From Kofleriaceae bacterium (GTDB lineage Bacteria > Myxococcota_A > Polyangia > Haliangiales > Haliangiaceae): a stretch of DNA of 50,871 nt. The notes beneath the pieces were generated by a model. That model had not been told where the DNA came from. It saw nothing but the letters and a program-made list of their open reading frames with translations, and made no database searches. The stretch spans positions 6,575 through 57,445 of the forward strand of contig JALHPV010000011.1 in NCBI GenBank assembly GCA_022842285.1, in the 5' to 3' direction. The translations under genes and the position numbers were made by a program. Below, one piece after another: positions 30,921-39,985 of this stretch; the first letter of the stretch is position 1; each line of letters opens with the position of its first letter.

Positions 30921-31764
30921 GTCCGCGCGCGGCCGCGCCTCGCTGCGGTCGCCGTCGCCTTCGTCGGGCGAGGACCAGCAGGGCACCCACAGGTGAACCG
31001 CCGGCGCCGCCGTCGCACGCACCATCACGCGCGCCGGCGATGCCGTCGGAATCCCCGGCCTCGTCGGTCGCGTCAGCGTCACCATCGTTCGCAGCCGCTG
31101 GCACCGCGGTCCCCAGGACGGCCAGCGCTGCGGGGCTGCGGACCCAATCGTGGTCCACCGCGAAGCGCGCGAGCCGTGGACCCGCGCCCCCGGCCGGCCG
31201 GAAGTCCAGCGTGAAGTCGCAGCCGCCTCCGGGCGCGATCACCGAGGGGAGCGCGCAGGTACTCGATAGCTCGAGCTCCGCGGCGTCGCGGCCCGTGATC
31301 GTACTCGCGCCCGTCAGCGCGAGGGGAAGCTGCCCAGGGTTCGCGAGACGGAACACGACGCGGGCCTGCGAGCCAAGCTCGACCTCCCCGAGATCGATGT
31401 GGTCGAGCACGCGACCGTCGGGCGCGACCAGCGCGACGGCGGGACTCGGGACGAGCGGGTCGCCGATGTATGCGGCGAGGTCGACGCAGTCCTGAGCTCC
31501 GAGCCGGTCGCGGAAGGGAGTCATATCGGGAACGCTGTCGATCGCCGACATGATCAGGTCCGGCGCATTCGCAGCGGCGCCGATCCCGAACGCACCGCCG
31601 GGCAGTCCGCCGTGGCAGTCGACACAGCTGTCCGGCGTGCCGGCAAGTCGCGCCGCATCGAGGTACAGCCGCTTGCCCTGGAGGGCATCCGCACGGGCTT
31701 CGCCGAGCGTCGCCCCGACCATGACCAGCAGCCCCCCGTGCCGTATCGCCGTCGTGCCTCTCAC
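30877..31764 (-). CDS. Exported c-type haem protein with choice-of-anchor domain and MYXO-CTERM-like tail
   Basis: A 295-residue protein with a signal-like N-terminus. A haem-binding motif CVDCH (47-51) and a possible Met ligand in VPDMTPFRDRL suggest a small cytochrome c domain. It is followed by an immunoglobulin-like choice-of-anchor D region (VELGSQARVVFRLANPGQLPL). An acidic linker leads to GACDGGAGGSPVGALLVLARRRRRR, a Cys-hydrophobic-Arg tail like MYXO-CTERM sorting signals. About 25 residues continue beyond the arginines, which is unusual. It lies 16 bp downstream of the PhoX-like gene, so it is probably in the same operon. Its end overlaps the convergent lipoprotein gene. Confidence 0.65.
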   Translation of the reverse strand: MRGTTAIRHGGLLVMVGATLGEARADALQGKRLYLDAARLAGTPDSCVDCHGGLPGGAFGIGAAANAPDLIMSAIDSVPDMTPFRDRLGAQDCVDLAAYIGDPLVPSPAVALVAPDGRVLDHIDLGEVELGSQARVVFRLANPGQLPLALTGASTITGRDAAELELSSTCALPSVIAPGGGCDFTLDFRPAGGAGPRLARFAVDHDWVRSPAALAVLGTAVPAAANDGDADATDEAGDSDGIAGARDGACDGGAGGSPVGALLVLARRRRRRPQRGAAARGPTGPGRMAAPTCGR

Positions 31765-31780
31765 CTGCGGGCGCGATCCG

Positions 31781-34006
31781 CTAGACGCCGATGATGCCGC
31801 CGTCGGTGCGCGTGATCACGATCGTCGCCGAGCGCGGGCGGGCGCCCGCCGTGGACGCCGGCCACGTGCTCTGAGGCGTGGCGATCTGGGCGACCGGCGT
31901 GTCTTCTCCGGGGTGCTGGATGTTGACGAACAGGGCCTTGCCATCGGGCGTCTCGCTGAGGCCCGTGATCTCGCAGCCCTTCGGCCCCACCAGGAACCGG
32001 CGCAGCTTGTCGCCGAGCGGGGCCCCGACGTGCGTGAGGACCTCACGCGTGGCGCCATCGGTATTGACGTTCACGACGGTGCGCGTGGCCCCGTCGCCCA
32101 CCGCGCCGGGGAGGGCAGCGAGCAACATGCAGTTCGTGACGTCGGTGTACGCGTTGTCGTCCGTCTGGATCCACAAGATCTTGCTGGCCGGGCTGAACCA
32201 CAGGCCGTCCGGACTCGACAGGTCGTTATCGGCGGTCAGGTTCGACAGGTTCACGTTGGAGGGAGAACCTGCGCGCGCACCGAAGAGGAACACGTCCCAC
32301 ATGAACGTCGTCGCCTCCGGCGACGCTTCCTTCCAGCGAACGATGTGGCCATTCGGGTTGCCGAACTGCGGGGTGGTCGTCCCCCCGACGGTCTTGGGAT
32401 CGTTGTAGTGGCGAGGATTCGCCGCGTCGAGGCTCGCGAGCGAGCGCCCCGACGCGGTGTTGTTGGTCATCGTGAGGTACACCGACCCGTCCAGCGGGTC
32501 GACGGCGCCCCACTCGGGGCGGTCCATCTTGGTGGCGAGCGCGGCGTCGGCTGCGAGCCGGCTGTGGAGCGCGACGTCGGCCTGGTCAGTGAAGGCGTAG
32601 TTCGCGCTCGTCGCACTGATGCCGTTCTTCCCGAACGCCAGCTCGACCCACTCCCCCATGCCACTCGGATAGAACCGAGCGACGTAGAGCTTGCCGTCGT
32701 CGAGGTACTTGGCGCCGACGGCCATCCGATCGGTCCGGTTCGCATCGCCCGGATCCCACACCGCGGTCGAGACGTACTTGTAGACGTACTCGCCGCGCGA
32801 GTCGTCGCCCGAGTAGAACACGATGGGCTTACCGGCGACGGCGGGAGCCGGCCACGCACCCTCGTGGGCGAAGCGGCCCATCGCCGTGCGCTTGGTCGGC
32901 GCCGCCTCCGGGGCGAAGGGATCGATCTCGACGACCCAGCCGAAGGTGTTGACCACGTTGCGGTAGTCATCCGCGGACGTCGCGCCTTGCACCATCGTGT
33001 TCCAGCGGCCGAACAGCTGGTCCGTCGTATCGGGGGTCACGGTGGACCACAGCTCGCGACCTGCACCGGCGACTCCGTAGCGTCCGAAGGCCGTCAGCTC
33101 CTTCGCCGTTCGGTTCGGATTGTCGGTCGTCGTGACGCGCCGGAAGTAGCCCGCCCAGTTCTCCTCGCACGTCAGGTATGTCCCCCACGGCGTATAGCCG
33201 TTGGCGCAGTTGTTGACGGTCCCGCGCGTCCGCGTGCCCGCGGGGGAGTACTGCGTGACCATCGATGCGTGACCGCGCAGCGGGCCGCCGATCTCCATGA
33301 CGGTGCCGGTGTGGATGCGGCGATTGAAGCGCGACGACTTGACCACCGACCACGTCCCACCCGTGTTCGCGATCTCCACGATCGAAACGCCGTGGACGAA
33401 GAGCTCCTTGCGGACCTCGTCCGCGACCGTCCTCACCCCATCGACGACCGTCGGTCCCGCGGGGTGCAGGAAGACGGGCGTGATCGCCTCGTGGTTCATG
33501 CACAGCAGTCCCCGGTTGCTCGCGCTCGGATCGTACGCCCCGCTCGCGTCGAGGCCGAAGAAGGACATGCCGTCGTGATGATCACCGGCGCGCTTGTCGA
33601 ACGTGGCCGCAGCGTCGGTACCGTCATTGGCGTACGCCGGCGTCGCCATGTCGATCGGATCGCCGAGCGCGTACAGGACCTGGGCCTCGTAGCCGGGCGG
33701 CACCGTCACCACGTCCGCCAGGCTCTTGGCCACCGCGGCAAAGCCGAGGGCGGCCGGCCGGACCGGCCCGGGGTCAGGGGCGTCGGGCGTGGGGCCATCC
33801 GGGACCGGGTCAGGCGCATCCGGTCCCGGGAGCGAATCGTCCGAGCTCGCGTCGTCGCCGCATGCCGGCAGCAGCGTGGTGGCGGCGCCGAGCGCACCCC
33901 ACCAAAACAGATCCCGTCGCGACGGCGAGCGTACGCGCTCGGCCAGCACGTCTCGGAAGTGAACTCCGTCCTGCGGTCCCAGATTGTCGTCGGTGTCGTG
34001 CGCCAT
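31781..34006 (-). CDS. PhoX-family (DUF839) phosphatase-like protein
   Basis: A 741-residue protein of the PhoX alkaline phosphatase family (PF05787), Ca/Fe-dependent phosphomonoesterases of the cell surface. The N-terminus has a Tat-type motif (SRRDLFWWGALGAAT) followed by Cys in LLPACGDD and a Pro/Asp-rich linker, so it may be a Tat-exported lipoprotein. Family segments include LLCMNHEAITP, GYTPWGTYLTCEENWAGYF, GRFAHEGAW, VYTSGDD-like YSGDDSRGEYVYKYV, PEWGAVDPLDGSVYLTMTNN and ALFVNIQHPGED. Phosphate scavenging is the known family role; no pho box was identified. The downstream haem protein is probably co-transcribed. Confidence 0.85.
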   Translation of the reverse strand: MAHDTDDNLGPQDGVHFRDVLAERVRSPSRRDLFWWGALGAATTLLPACGDDASSDDSLPGPDAPDPVPDGPTPDAPDPGPVRPAALGFAAVAKSLADVVTVPPGYEAQVLYALGDPIDMATPAYANDGTDAAATFDKRAGDHHDGMSFFGLDASGAYDPSASNRGLLCMNHEAITPVFLHPAGPTVVDGVRTVADEVRKELFVHGVSIVEIANTGGTWSVVKSSRFNRRIHTGTVMEIGGPLRGHASMVTQYSPAGTRTRGTVNNCANGYTPWGTYLTCEENWAGYFRRVTTTDNPNRTAKELTAFGRYGVAGAGRELWSTVTPDTTDQLFGRWNTMVQGATSADDYRNVVNTFGWVVEIDPFAPEAAPTKRTAMGRFAHEGAWPAPAVAGKPIVFYSGDDSRGEYVYKYVSTAVWDPGDANRTDRMAVGAKYLDDGKLYVARFYPSGMGEWVELAFGKNGISATSANYAFTDQADVALHSRLAADAALATKMDRPEWGAVDPLDGSVYLTMTNNTASGRSLASLDAANPRHYNDPKTVGGTTTPQFGNPNGHIVRWKEASPEATTFMWDVFLFGARAGSPSNVNLSNLTADNDLSSPDGLWFSPASKILWIQTDDNAYTDVTNCMLLAALPGAVGDGATRTVVNVNTDGATREVLTHVGAPLGDKLRRFLVGPKGCEITGLSETPDGKALFVNIQHPGEDTPVAQIATPQSTWPASTAGARPRSATIVITRTDGGIIGV

Positions 34007-34341
34007 GACGGCAAGCCTGCCGGGCTACGGAGACCACAGCGTCGTCACGTTGCGACATATCGGCTCCACGCGCGCACGATCCATGTCGCCGAAGTGACGT
34101 CATGGTGACGGCGACGGCGAAGCGCGCAACGCTAGCGCCGCGAGTGATCTCGAGGTCGCATGGTTGCCGAACCGTCGAGATCGATCGGGTGCATCGCGGC
34201 GACGCGCCGATCTGTTCTCCGCCTTCCTCGCAGCGCGTGATACCGTCGCGGGTGGCTGGCGCGCTTCACTCACGTCGGCACCGACGCTGACGCGTGCTCG
34301 GGAAATGGCCGAATCGCAGCGCTCGAACAAGAGATCCATCC
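34007..34341. other. 335-bp divergent intergenic region without a gene
   Basis: It lies between the PhoX-like gene (-) and a lipoprotein gene (+). No coding frame has believable composition. It contains an 8-bp palindrome TGACGTCA at 34095-34102; both promoters must lie here but I cannot place them. Confidence 0.5.
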
Positions 34342-35436
34342 GTGAACAGACGGGCCTTCAGCCTCGCGCTCGCAGCCGTCGCATGTGGTGGCCCGCGTCG
34401 GACCAGACGTCATCGCAAGGAGCCCGACGGTGGCGTCGTGACGCAACCGACCGAACCGGTGATCCTCGATGGAACTTCGCTGTACAGGTACACGGCCGCG
34501 CGAGCACCGCTCGCGTTTCGCGGTGACGTATTGATCCAGAACCGCGATGGCGAGCTCCTGAAGTGGGACTCGATTGCGATGAAGCGACTGGCGAACTACC
34601 AGACGGCGCATCAGTCGTTCTGCTTCATGCAAGATGGCACCCTGGCGGTATTCGCCCTGCCGTCGGACCACTGCGTCGTCTACAGGATCGACGGAGCTGA
34701 CAAGATGCGGACGCTCTACGGTCCGCCGTTCTCAGAGCGCGGCACGATCCTGCCGGCCCGGCGCGCCGACGAGTATTACGTCATCGGTCAGGGGCTCATT
34801 TATCGGTTCGAGGAGAGCAATGGCCGTGTCGAAGCGGTTGCGACCGTGCCGTTTCCCAACAGGACCTCGAATCCCCGCCACCTGGTGTACAGCCTCGACG
34901 ATGGTCGTCTCGTCGTGGCGGGTGGTGGCATGCGAGTCTTCTCGCCCGACGGGCCAGAACAGAATGCTCCGATGCCTGGTCGCATCGCGAAACACCTTGC
35001 ATCGGCACCGAACGAACGCTGCTGGTACTCGTACGTCGATGGGAGCGGCGAACGGATCAACACGCTGGTGTTGGCTAGGCTGTCGGCACCCGTCGCCGAC
35101 GAGCAACGTATCGTCTTTGGGGAACACGAGCACATCACTCAGATCGCATCGGCGCCCGGGGCGGTGGCCGTGCTGCTGCTCTGGGTCGACGAGGAGAAGG
35201 AGACTCCCCAGGAAGGACTTCGCTGGGCGGTTGTCGTGTACGGCGAGATCGATGGCAAGCCGCGCTGGCGCGTCGACCTCCCGCTCGAAGTGACGTCCAC
35301 CCGCGGATTCCACGCGTTCAGTGAGGCTGGCTTCGTGGCGATCTCCGAGCACCGTGTCGTGCTGCGCGCCTTCGACCATCGACTTTATGTGTGGGATGCA
35401 GGTACCGGCGCGGTCGTCGCGTCCGGAATCGGTTAG
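34342..35436 (+). CDS. Putative beta-propeller lipoprotein
   Basis: A 364-residue predicted lipoprotein starting at GTG: the signal VNRRAFSLALAAVAC has a Tat-like Arg pair and a lipobox. The mature part is almost entirely short beta strands separated by turns, with repeats such as GELLKWDSIAMK, RVLRAF-like VVLRAFDHRLYVWDAG and RLVVAGGGMRVFSPDG, as expected of a seven-bladed propeller (PQQ/WD-like). No enzyme motif is evident, so a binding role at the cell surface is the best guess. It is convergent with the HEAT-repeat gene. Confidence 0.55.
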   Translation: MNRRAFSLALAAVACGGPRRTRRHRKEPDGGVVTQPTEPVILDGTSLYRYTAARAPLAFRGDVLIQNRDGELLKWDSIAMKRLANYQTAHQSFCFMQDGTLAVFALPSDHCVVYRIDGADKMRTLYGPPFSERGTILPARRADEYYVIGQGLIYRFEESNGRVEAVATVPFPNRTSNPRHLVYSLDDGRLVVAGGGMRVFSPDGPEQNAPMPGRIAKHLASAPNERCWYSYVDGSGERINTLVLARLSAPVADEQRIVFGEHEHITQIASAPGAVAVLLLWVDEEKETPQEGLRWAVVVYGEIDGKPRWRVDLPLEVTSTRGFHAFSEAGFVAISEHRVVLRAFDHRLYVWDAGTGAVVASGIG

Positions 35437-35467
35437 ACCGGCGTTGCCGCGCTCGGCCTCCCCGCGC

Positions 35468-36370
35468 TCAGGAGCCGGCCGAGGCGATGCGCTTCAGGAA
35501 CGGCACCACCTGGCGCGAGGTGATGTCCTCGGCGACCGCCTCGAGGCAGTCCCGGATGCCACCGGCGACGTCCTTGTCGCGGTTGCCGGTCATCGCCTTC
35601 GCCGAGCCCGACGCCGACGCGGCCTTGTTCGCTTCCCACTTCTCGCCGCCGTCCTTGCCGGCCCACGGGGCGATGCGCACGGCGAGGGTGCACGCGATCT
35701 GCGTGCCGCCGTTCACCTTGGAGATGTCGATCTTCTTCACCGTCGACGCGACGATGAAGCCGCGCGTGCTGTTGGAGTCGAGGTCGGCCTCGGAGGGCAG
35801 GCCGCCCGACGGCCACGACGTCGAGTAGCCGGTGCCGTCGACGTTCCGCTTCACGATGCTCATCACCCGGCCCGAGTTCGCGGTGTCGAGCTTCTTCGTC
35901 TGATCGACGGGCTTGTCGACGTTCACGAAGACGGCGACGCCGTTGCTGCTCCCACCCTTCGTGGGCTTCTTCTTCTTGGTCTTGCGCAGGGAGGCCAGCG
36001 ACTTGTTCGCCTTCTCGGCCGTGTCGCGGACCTTCTTGTCGGTGTCGCCCTTCGAGGCTGCGGCGAGCGCCTCGAGGCCGAGCTCGCGCGCATCTTCGGC
36101 GGTGCGCGCATCGATCATCTTCTCGAGCGCGAGCGCCGAGATGCGACGGATCGTGGCTTCGCTGTCCTCGCGCAGGGCGCGCGCGAGCGCGATGACGGCC
36201 CGGGCATCCTTGCTCTTCGCGAGCGAGAGGGCGGCCGCGAGGCGAACCTTGTAGCTCGTCTTGCCGTTGCCAAGCTGACGCACGCTCGTGTCCACGGCAT
36301 CAGCCGCCGCGACTCGCATCGCGAACACGAAGCACAAACACGCGGCGATCATCGCCAGTGCGCGCGGCAT
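35468..36370 (-). CDS. Exported HEAT-repeat protein
   Basis: A 300-residue protein with a Sec signal peptide (PRALAMIAACLCFVFAMRVAA). HEAT-type helical pairs follow at about 30-115 (SYKVRLAAALSLAKSKDARA, ATIRRISALALEKMIDA, VRDTAEKANKSLASL). A Lys-rich stretch (KTKKKKPTK) then leads to a beta-containing C-terminal domain (VKKIDISKVNGGTQIACTLA ... VVPFLKRIA). The function is unknown; HEAT repeats usually mediate protein contacts. The start is the ATG at 36370, with TAGGCT ending 7 nt upstream; a GTG codon directly before it is also possible. Confidence 0.65.
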   Translation of the reverse strand: MPRALAMIAACLCFVFAMRVAAADAVDTSVRQLGNGKTSYKVRLAAALSLAKSKDARAVIALARALREDSEATIRRISALALEKMIDARTAEDARELGLEALAAASKGDTDKKVRDTAEKANKSLASLRKTKKKKPTKGGSSNGVAVFVNVDKPVDQTKKLDTANSGRVMSIVKRNVDGTGYSTSWPSGGLPSEADLDSNSTRGFIVASTVKKIDISKVNGGTQIACTLAVRIAPWAGKDGGEKWEANKAASASGSAKAMTGNRDKDVAGGIRDCLEAVAEDITSRQVVPFLKRIASAGS

Positions 36371-36377
36371 CACGTGA

Positions 36378-36383
36378 AGCCTA
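36378..36383 (-). promoter_or_regulatory. Candidate -10 hexamer (TAGGCT on minus strand), leaderless-type
   Basis: On the minus strand TAGGCT ends 7 nt before the ATG at 36370. CACGTG occurs on both sides of it. Confidence 0.35.
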
Positions 36384-36459
36384 ACACGTGAGCGTGATCG
36401 CCGAAGCGACGACGAAGATAGTCGCGCGTGTGCGACACGAGCGTACGCCGACCGATACG

Positions 36460-37164
36460 ATGCACCCGATGTCTCTCATCGATAGCGTGCGCGTCCTCGG
36501 AGCGATGGCGCGGGTGACGGCCTCGACGGTGGTGGGGGCGGTGCGTGGGGATCTGCAACGCGAGGATGTGGATGACTCGGCCCGCTGGTTCGGGCACCGC
36601 GTGGTGGATCTCCTCGAGGTGGAGCTGGTGGTGACGGGGGCCGAGCGGGTGCCACCTGATCGTGCCTACATCTACATGTCGAACCACCAGAGCCACCTCG
36701 ACATCCCGATGCTCTATGCCGCGCTCCCGTCGCCGACGATCCGGATGCTCGCCAAGACCGAGCTCTTTCAGATTCCGGTGTGGGGCCGGGCGCTCAAGGC
36801 GGCCGAGTTCATCGAGGTCCATCGGGGCGACAAGGCCCGGGCCCGCGAGTCGATCACGGAGGCGGCCCGGATGATCCGGGATGGCGTCTCGATCTGGATT
36901 GCCCCCGAGGGGACCCGGTCCAGGACCGGAGAGATCGGGACCCTGAAGAAGGGCGGATTTCACCTCGCCAAGGACACCGGGGCCCCCATCGTGCCGGTGG
37001 GGGTCTCGGGGACGATCGACATCCTGCCGCGGGGCGGGAAGGTCATGCAGACGGGGCGCCGGGTCGAGGTGACCATCGGGGCCCCCATTCCCGTCGAGGA
37101 CCGCTCCGTGGACGACCTCGCGGCCGAGGTTCGGGATTTCATGATCTCTTGCGTGTATCGATAG
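36460..37164 (+). CDS. 1-acyl-sn-glycerol-3-phosphate acyltransferase (PlsC-like)
   Basis: A 234-residue membrane-associated acyltransferase that would add the second acyl chain to lysophosphatidic acid in phospholipid synthesis. All family blocks are visible: the catalytic NHQSHLD (NHxxxxD), FIEVHRGDKARA, the glycerol-phosphate-binding APEGTRSRTGE (EGTRS type) and VPVGVSGT. The N-terminal helix (LGAMARVTASTVVGAVRG) probably contacts the membrane. ATGs at 36460 and 36469 and a GTG at 36388 are all possible starts; I chose 36460 because family N-termini are short, and no Shine-Dalgarno decides it. The next gene starts 25 bp downstream. Confidence 0.85.
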   Translation: MHPMSLIDSVRVLGAMARVTASTVVGAVRGDLQREDVDDSARWFGHRVVDLLEVELVVTGAERVPPDRAYIYMSNHQSHLDIPMLYAALPSPTIRMLAKTELFQIPVWGRALKAAEFIEVHRGDKARARESITEAARMIRDGVSIWIAPEGTRSRTGEIGTLKKGGFHLAKDTGAPIVPVGVSGTIDILPRGGKVMQTGRRVEVTIGAPIPVEDRSVDDLAAEVRDFMISCVYR

Positions 37165-37174
37165 TTAAATACGG

Positions 37175-37180
37175 TATCCT
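37175..37180 (+). promoter_or_regulatory. Candidate -10 hexamer (TATCCT), leaderless-type
   Basis: TATCCT ends 9 nt before the GTG at 37190, within a locally A/T-rich run (TAGTTAAATACGG) after the plsC-like stop. Confidence 0.4.
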
Positions 37181-37189
37181 CGTCGGACC

Positions 37190-39985
37190 GTGACCTGGGT
37201 CGTGCCTTTGGCCCTCGGTGGATTCGCCATCCTGTTGATGGCGTTCTTCACCGTGCTCGGCGCGCGCAAGAAGCACAAGCAGGTCGTGGCGCCAGCGGCC
37301 ATCGTCGGACCGCGCATCCTCGTCCACGACATCAATGATGATCGGTGCACGGGGTGCGATGCGTGTGTCGCCGTGTGCCCCACCAACGTGCTGGATCTCG
37401 TGGCGAACAAGAGCCGCGTGCTGCGGTTCGAAGACTGCATCCAGTGCGAGGCGTGCATGTTCGCGTGCCCGACCGAGGCGCTCGTCATGTTCCCCGAAGG
37501 CAGCGTGCCGCCTCCGCTGAAGGTCCCCGAGATCGACGAGAACTTCCAGACGATGGTGCCGGGCCAGTACCTGATCGGCGAGGTCGCCGGCAAGCCGCTC
37601 GTGAAGAACGCGGCGAACCTCGGTCGCGCCGTCATCGAGCACATGCTGATGACCGGCCTGCGGCCCGGCGCGCTCGGGCCGGGGCCAGGCTGCGTCGATG
37701 TCGCGATCGTCGGCTCCGGTCCGGGTGGGCTCTCGGCGGCGCTGTCGTGCATCCAGCGCGGCCTCTCGTTCGTTGTCCTCGAGAAGGAGCAGATGATCGC
37801 GTCGACGATCCTGCGCTACCCGAAGGGCAAGCTCGTCATGGCCGAGCCCTACGACACGCAGAACCTGTCACTGCTCCCCGTGTTCGACGCCGCGAAGGAG
37901 CAGCTCATCCCGATCTGGCAGGAGCTCCTCCAGCGCCTCGGCCTGCGGGTGAATCAGGGCGAGTCGGTCGAGTCGATCGGTCGCAGCCCCGACGGCGCCT
38001 TCGAGGTTCGCACCACCGTCGCGGCGTATCGCGCCCAGCGCACGATCCTGTCGATCGGTACGCGCGGCAAGCCACGCACGCTCCAGGTGCCCGGCGAGAA
38101 CCTCCCGAAGATCTTCTCGCTGCTCGACGATCCCGACGAGTTCCGTGGCCGCGCCGTGCTCGTCGTCGGGGGCGGTGACTCCGCCGTCGAGGCCGCGCTC
38201 GCGCTCTCCGATGCTGGCGCGAAGGTCATGATCAGCTACCGCGGCAAGGGCTTCAATCGCGCCGCCCCGAAGAACAAGCAGACCATCGAGGCGTATGCCG
38301 CCGAGGGCCGCATCAAGGCGAAGCTCGGCTCGCAGGTCCTCCAGTTCGACCCCGAGTCCGTCACGCTCGCGATGAGCGATGGTTCGCAAAAGCGCTACGC
38401 GAACGACGCGACGTTCGTGCTCATCGGCGCCGACCCGCCGATCGCGTGGCTCGAGAAGATGGGGGTCCGCTTCGTCGAGCGGCCGCACCAGCACCAGATG
38501 GGCAAGACGGACGACATCGTGCGTCGCTTCGTGCAGCGGGCGGTGGATTGTCCCGAGGACGCCGCGCGCGCCGCGGCCCAGATCCTCGGCGGCAGCATGG
38601 GCGTCGAGCCGCCGCAGGGGTACCCGTCGATCCCCTCGCTATCGCCGCCGCAGGGCCTGCCCCAGGCCGCGCAGATGGTCGCGCTGGGAAATGGTGGCGA
38701 CGTCTCCGGTCCGCGCAAGTGGCTGCGCTCGGCCACGAGCATCTTCTCGACGAAGGGTGGCGGCACGGGCGTCGGTCCGATGCCCAACCCCAAGACGAAC
38801 AGCGGCGCGCCGGGACCGCGCAGCAAGCGCCTCGACGCACCGATGCCGCTCTCCGACTTCGTGAAACGAGGCCGGGAAGCCACGGGCGTGGAGCGCACCG
38901 GCGCTGGCGGCACGGGCATGCACCACATGCACACCGGCCACGGTCGTCGCGACCAGCTGTCGGCCGGCGAACGTACGCGCATCCTGCGCATGCTCCGCGA
39001 CGAAGGCGGCCGCCTCGCCGACGAGGACTCGGAGGTCTACATCGGCGCCGCACCGCCATCGGGCCCGCAGAGCTTCGACTTCGACTTCGATGGTCCCGCG
39101 TCGATGGTCCTGCCGCCCGCGCCGTCTCCGTCGCAGGCGCAGCTGCGCCCCGATGTGCCCGCGAAGCCCGCGGTCGTCGTCGGGATCGCGCAGGCGCAGC
39201 ACGCTCGCCGTAACAAGCAGGGCACGGGCGCGCCGCCGAGCCCGCCCCCGCAGCACGAGGACGCGCCACTCCACTTGCCGGACTCGCCGATCCCGTCGCG
39301 GGCTCCGGTGACGCGCACGCGCTCGCCATCCCATGCCGTCAATGATGGGGAGGGCCGGTCGGTCGCGTCGCGGTCGCGCGGTGATTCGGTGGCGCGTCCG
39401 GTGAACGACGGGGAGGGCCGGTCGGTCGCGTCGCGGTCGCGCGGTGATTCAGTGGCGCGTCCGGTGAACGACGGGGAGGGCCGGTCGGTCGCGTCGCGGT
39501 CGCGCAATCCGTCGGGGGCGCCGAAGCCCGGCCGGCGCGCGGTGCCGCCGCCGTTCTCGGATGATCCGACCCGCCAGGTCGACGAGCAGATGCTGGGGCT
39601 CCTGCGCTCGGGGCCGGACAATCTACCCACGACCGATGCGTCCTCGCTGCCCGGCGTCACGCCGCGGCCGCAGCAGCCTGCCGCCGTGCCGTCATCGCGT
39701 CAGACGCCACGCAAGCCGCCCGCTCCGTTCAGCGATCAGGAGGCGACCCGCATGGCGACGGTCGATCCGGACTCGATCGGCATGCGCTCCATCGACACCG
39801 GCGAGCGCATGCCGCCCATGTTCGATCACGATGGCGACGAGGCGACGAGCGTGGCCAGCGTCGATGCGATGAAGGCGCTGGCGCGCTCGCGCAAACAGCC
39901 GCAGGGCAACGACGAGAACACGCGCGCGGTGAACATCCGCAACGACGCCAGCATCTCGGACGTGGACTGGGACCTCGACGAGTGA
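37190..39985 (+). CDS. Ferredoxin-flavin oxidoreductase with long repetitive disordered tail
   Basis: A 931-residue protein. One N-terminal membrane helix (WVVPLALGGFAILLMAFF) anchors it. Two 4Fe-4S motifs follow: C53-x2-C-x2-C-x3-C63-P and C83-x2-C-x2-C-x3-C93-P. An FAD-binding VAIVGSGPGGLSAA begins at 171 and an NAD(P)-binding VLVVGGGDSAVEAAL at about 323, as in thioredoxin-reductase-like flavoproteins, but the CxxC redox pair is absent. I infer electron transfer between NAD(P)H, flavin and iron-sulfur clusters at the membrane. Residues from about 480 are low-complexity and include three 21-residue repeats. The GTG start lacks a Shine-Dalgarno. The stop overlaps the kinase start (GTGA), suggesting joint function. 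Confidence 0.8.
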   Translation: MTWVVPLALGGFAILLMAFFTVLGARKKHKQVVAPAAIVGPRILVHDINDDRCTGCDACVAVCPTNVLDLVANKSRVLRFEDCIQCEACMFACPTEALVMFPEGSVPPPLKVPEIDENFQTMVPGQYLIGEVAGKPLVKNAANLGRAVIEHMLMTGLRPGALGPGPGCVDVAIVGSGPGGLSAALSCIQRGLSFVVLEKEQMIASTILRYPKGKLVMAEPYDTQNLSLLPVFDAAKEQLIPIWQELLQRLGLRVNQGESVESIGRSPDGAFEVRTTVAAYRAQRTILSIGTRGKPRTLQVPGENLPKIFSLLDDPDEFRGRAVLVVGGGDSAVEAALALSDAGAKVMISYRGKGFNRAAPKNKQTIEAYAAEGRIKAKLGSQVLQFDPESVTLAMSDGSQKRYANDATFVLIGADPPIAWLEKMGVRFVERPHQHQMGKTDDIVRRFVQRAVDCPEDAARAAAQILGGSMGVEPPQGYPSIPSLSPPQGLPQAAQMVALGNGGDVSGPRKWLRSATSIFSTKGGGTGVGPMPNPKTNSGAPGPRSKRLDAPMPLSDFVKRGREATGVERTGAGGTGMHHMHTGHGRRDQLSAGERTRILRMLRDEGGRLADEDSEVYIGAAPPSGPQSFDFDFDGPASMVLPPAPSPSQAQLRPDVPAKPAVVVGIAQAQHARRNKQGTGAPPSPPPQHEDAPLHLPDSPIPSRAPVTRTRSPSHAVNDGEGRSVASRSRGDSVARPVNDGEGRSVASRSRGDSVARPVNDGEGRSVASRSRNPSGAPKPGRRAVPPPFSDDPTRQVDEQMLGLLRSGPDNLPTTDASSLPGVTPRPQQPAAVPSSRQTPRKPPAPFSDQEATRMATVDPDSIGMRSIDTGERMPPMFDHDGDEATSVASVDAMKALARSRKQPQGNDENTRAVNIRNDASISDVDWDLDE
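39338..39508 (+). repeat. 63-bp tandem repeat, about 2.7 copies
   Basis: Units start at 39338, 39401 and 39464. They encode 21-residue repeats built on VNDGEGRSVASRSR and differ by only a few bases; the third is truncated. They lie in the disordered tail of the oxidoreductase. Confidence 0.92.

Noticed and set aside
34095-34102. TGACGTCA palindrome as a CRP-like operator
   Set aside because: Eight bases only; it does not extend into a longer symmetric site.
31550-34108. An 852-codon plus-strand open frame opposite the PhoX-like gene
   Set aside because: The minus strand encodes clear PhoX family motifs and a Tat signal; the plus-strand product is Arg/Val/Asp-biased and featureless.
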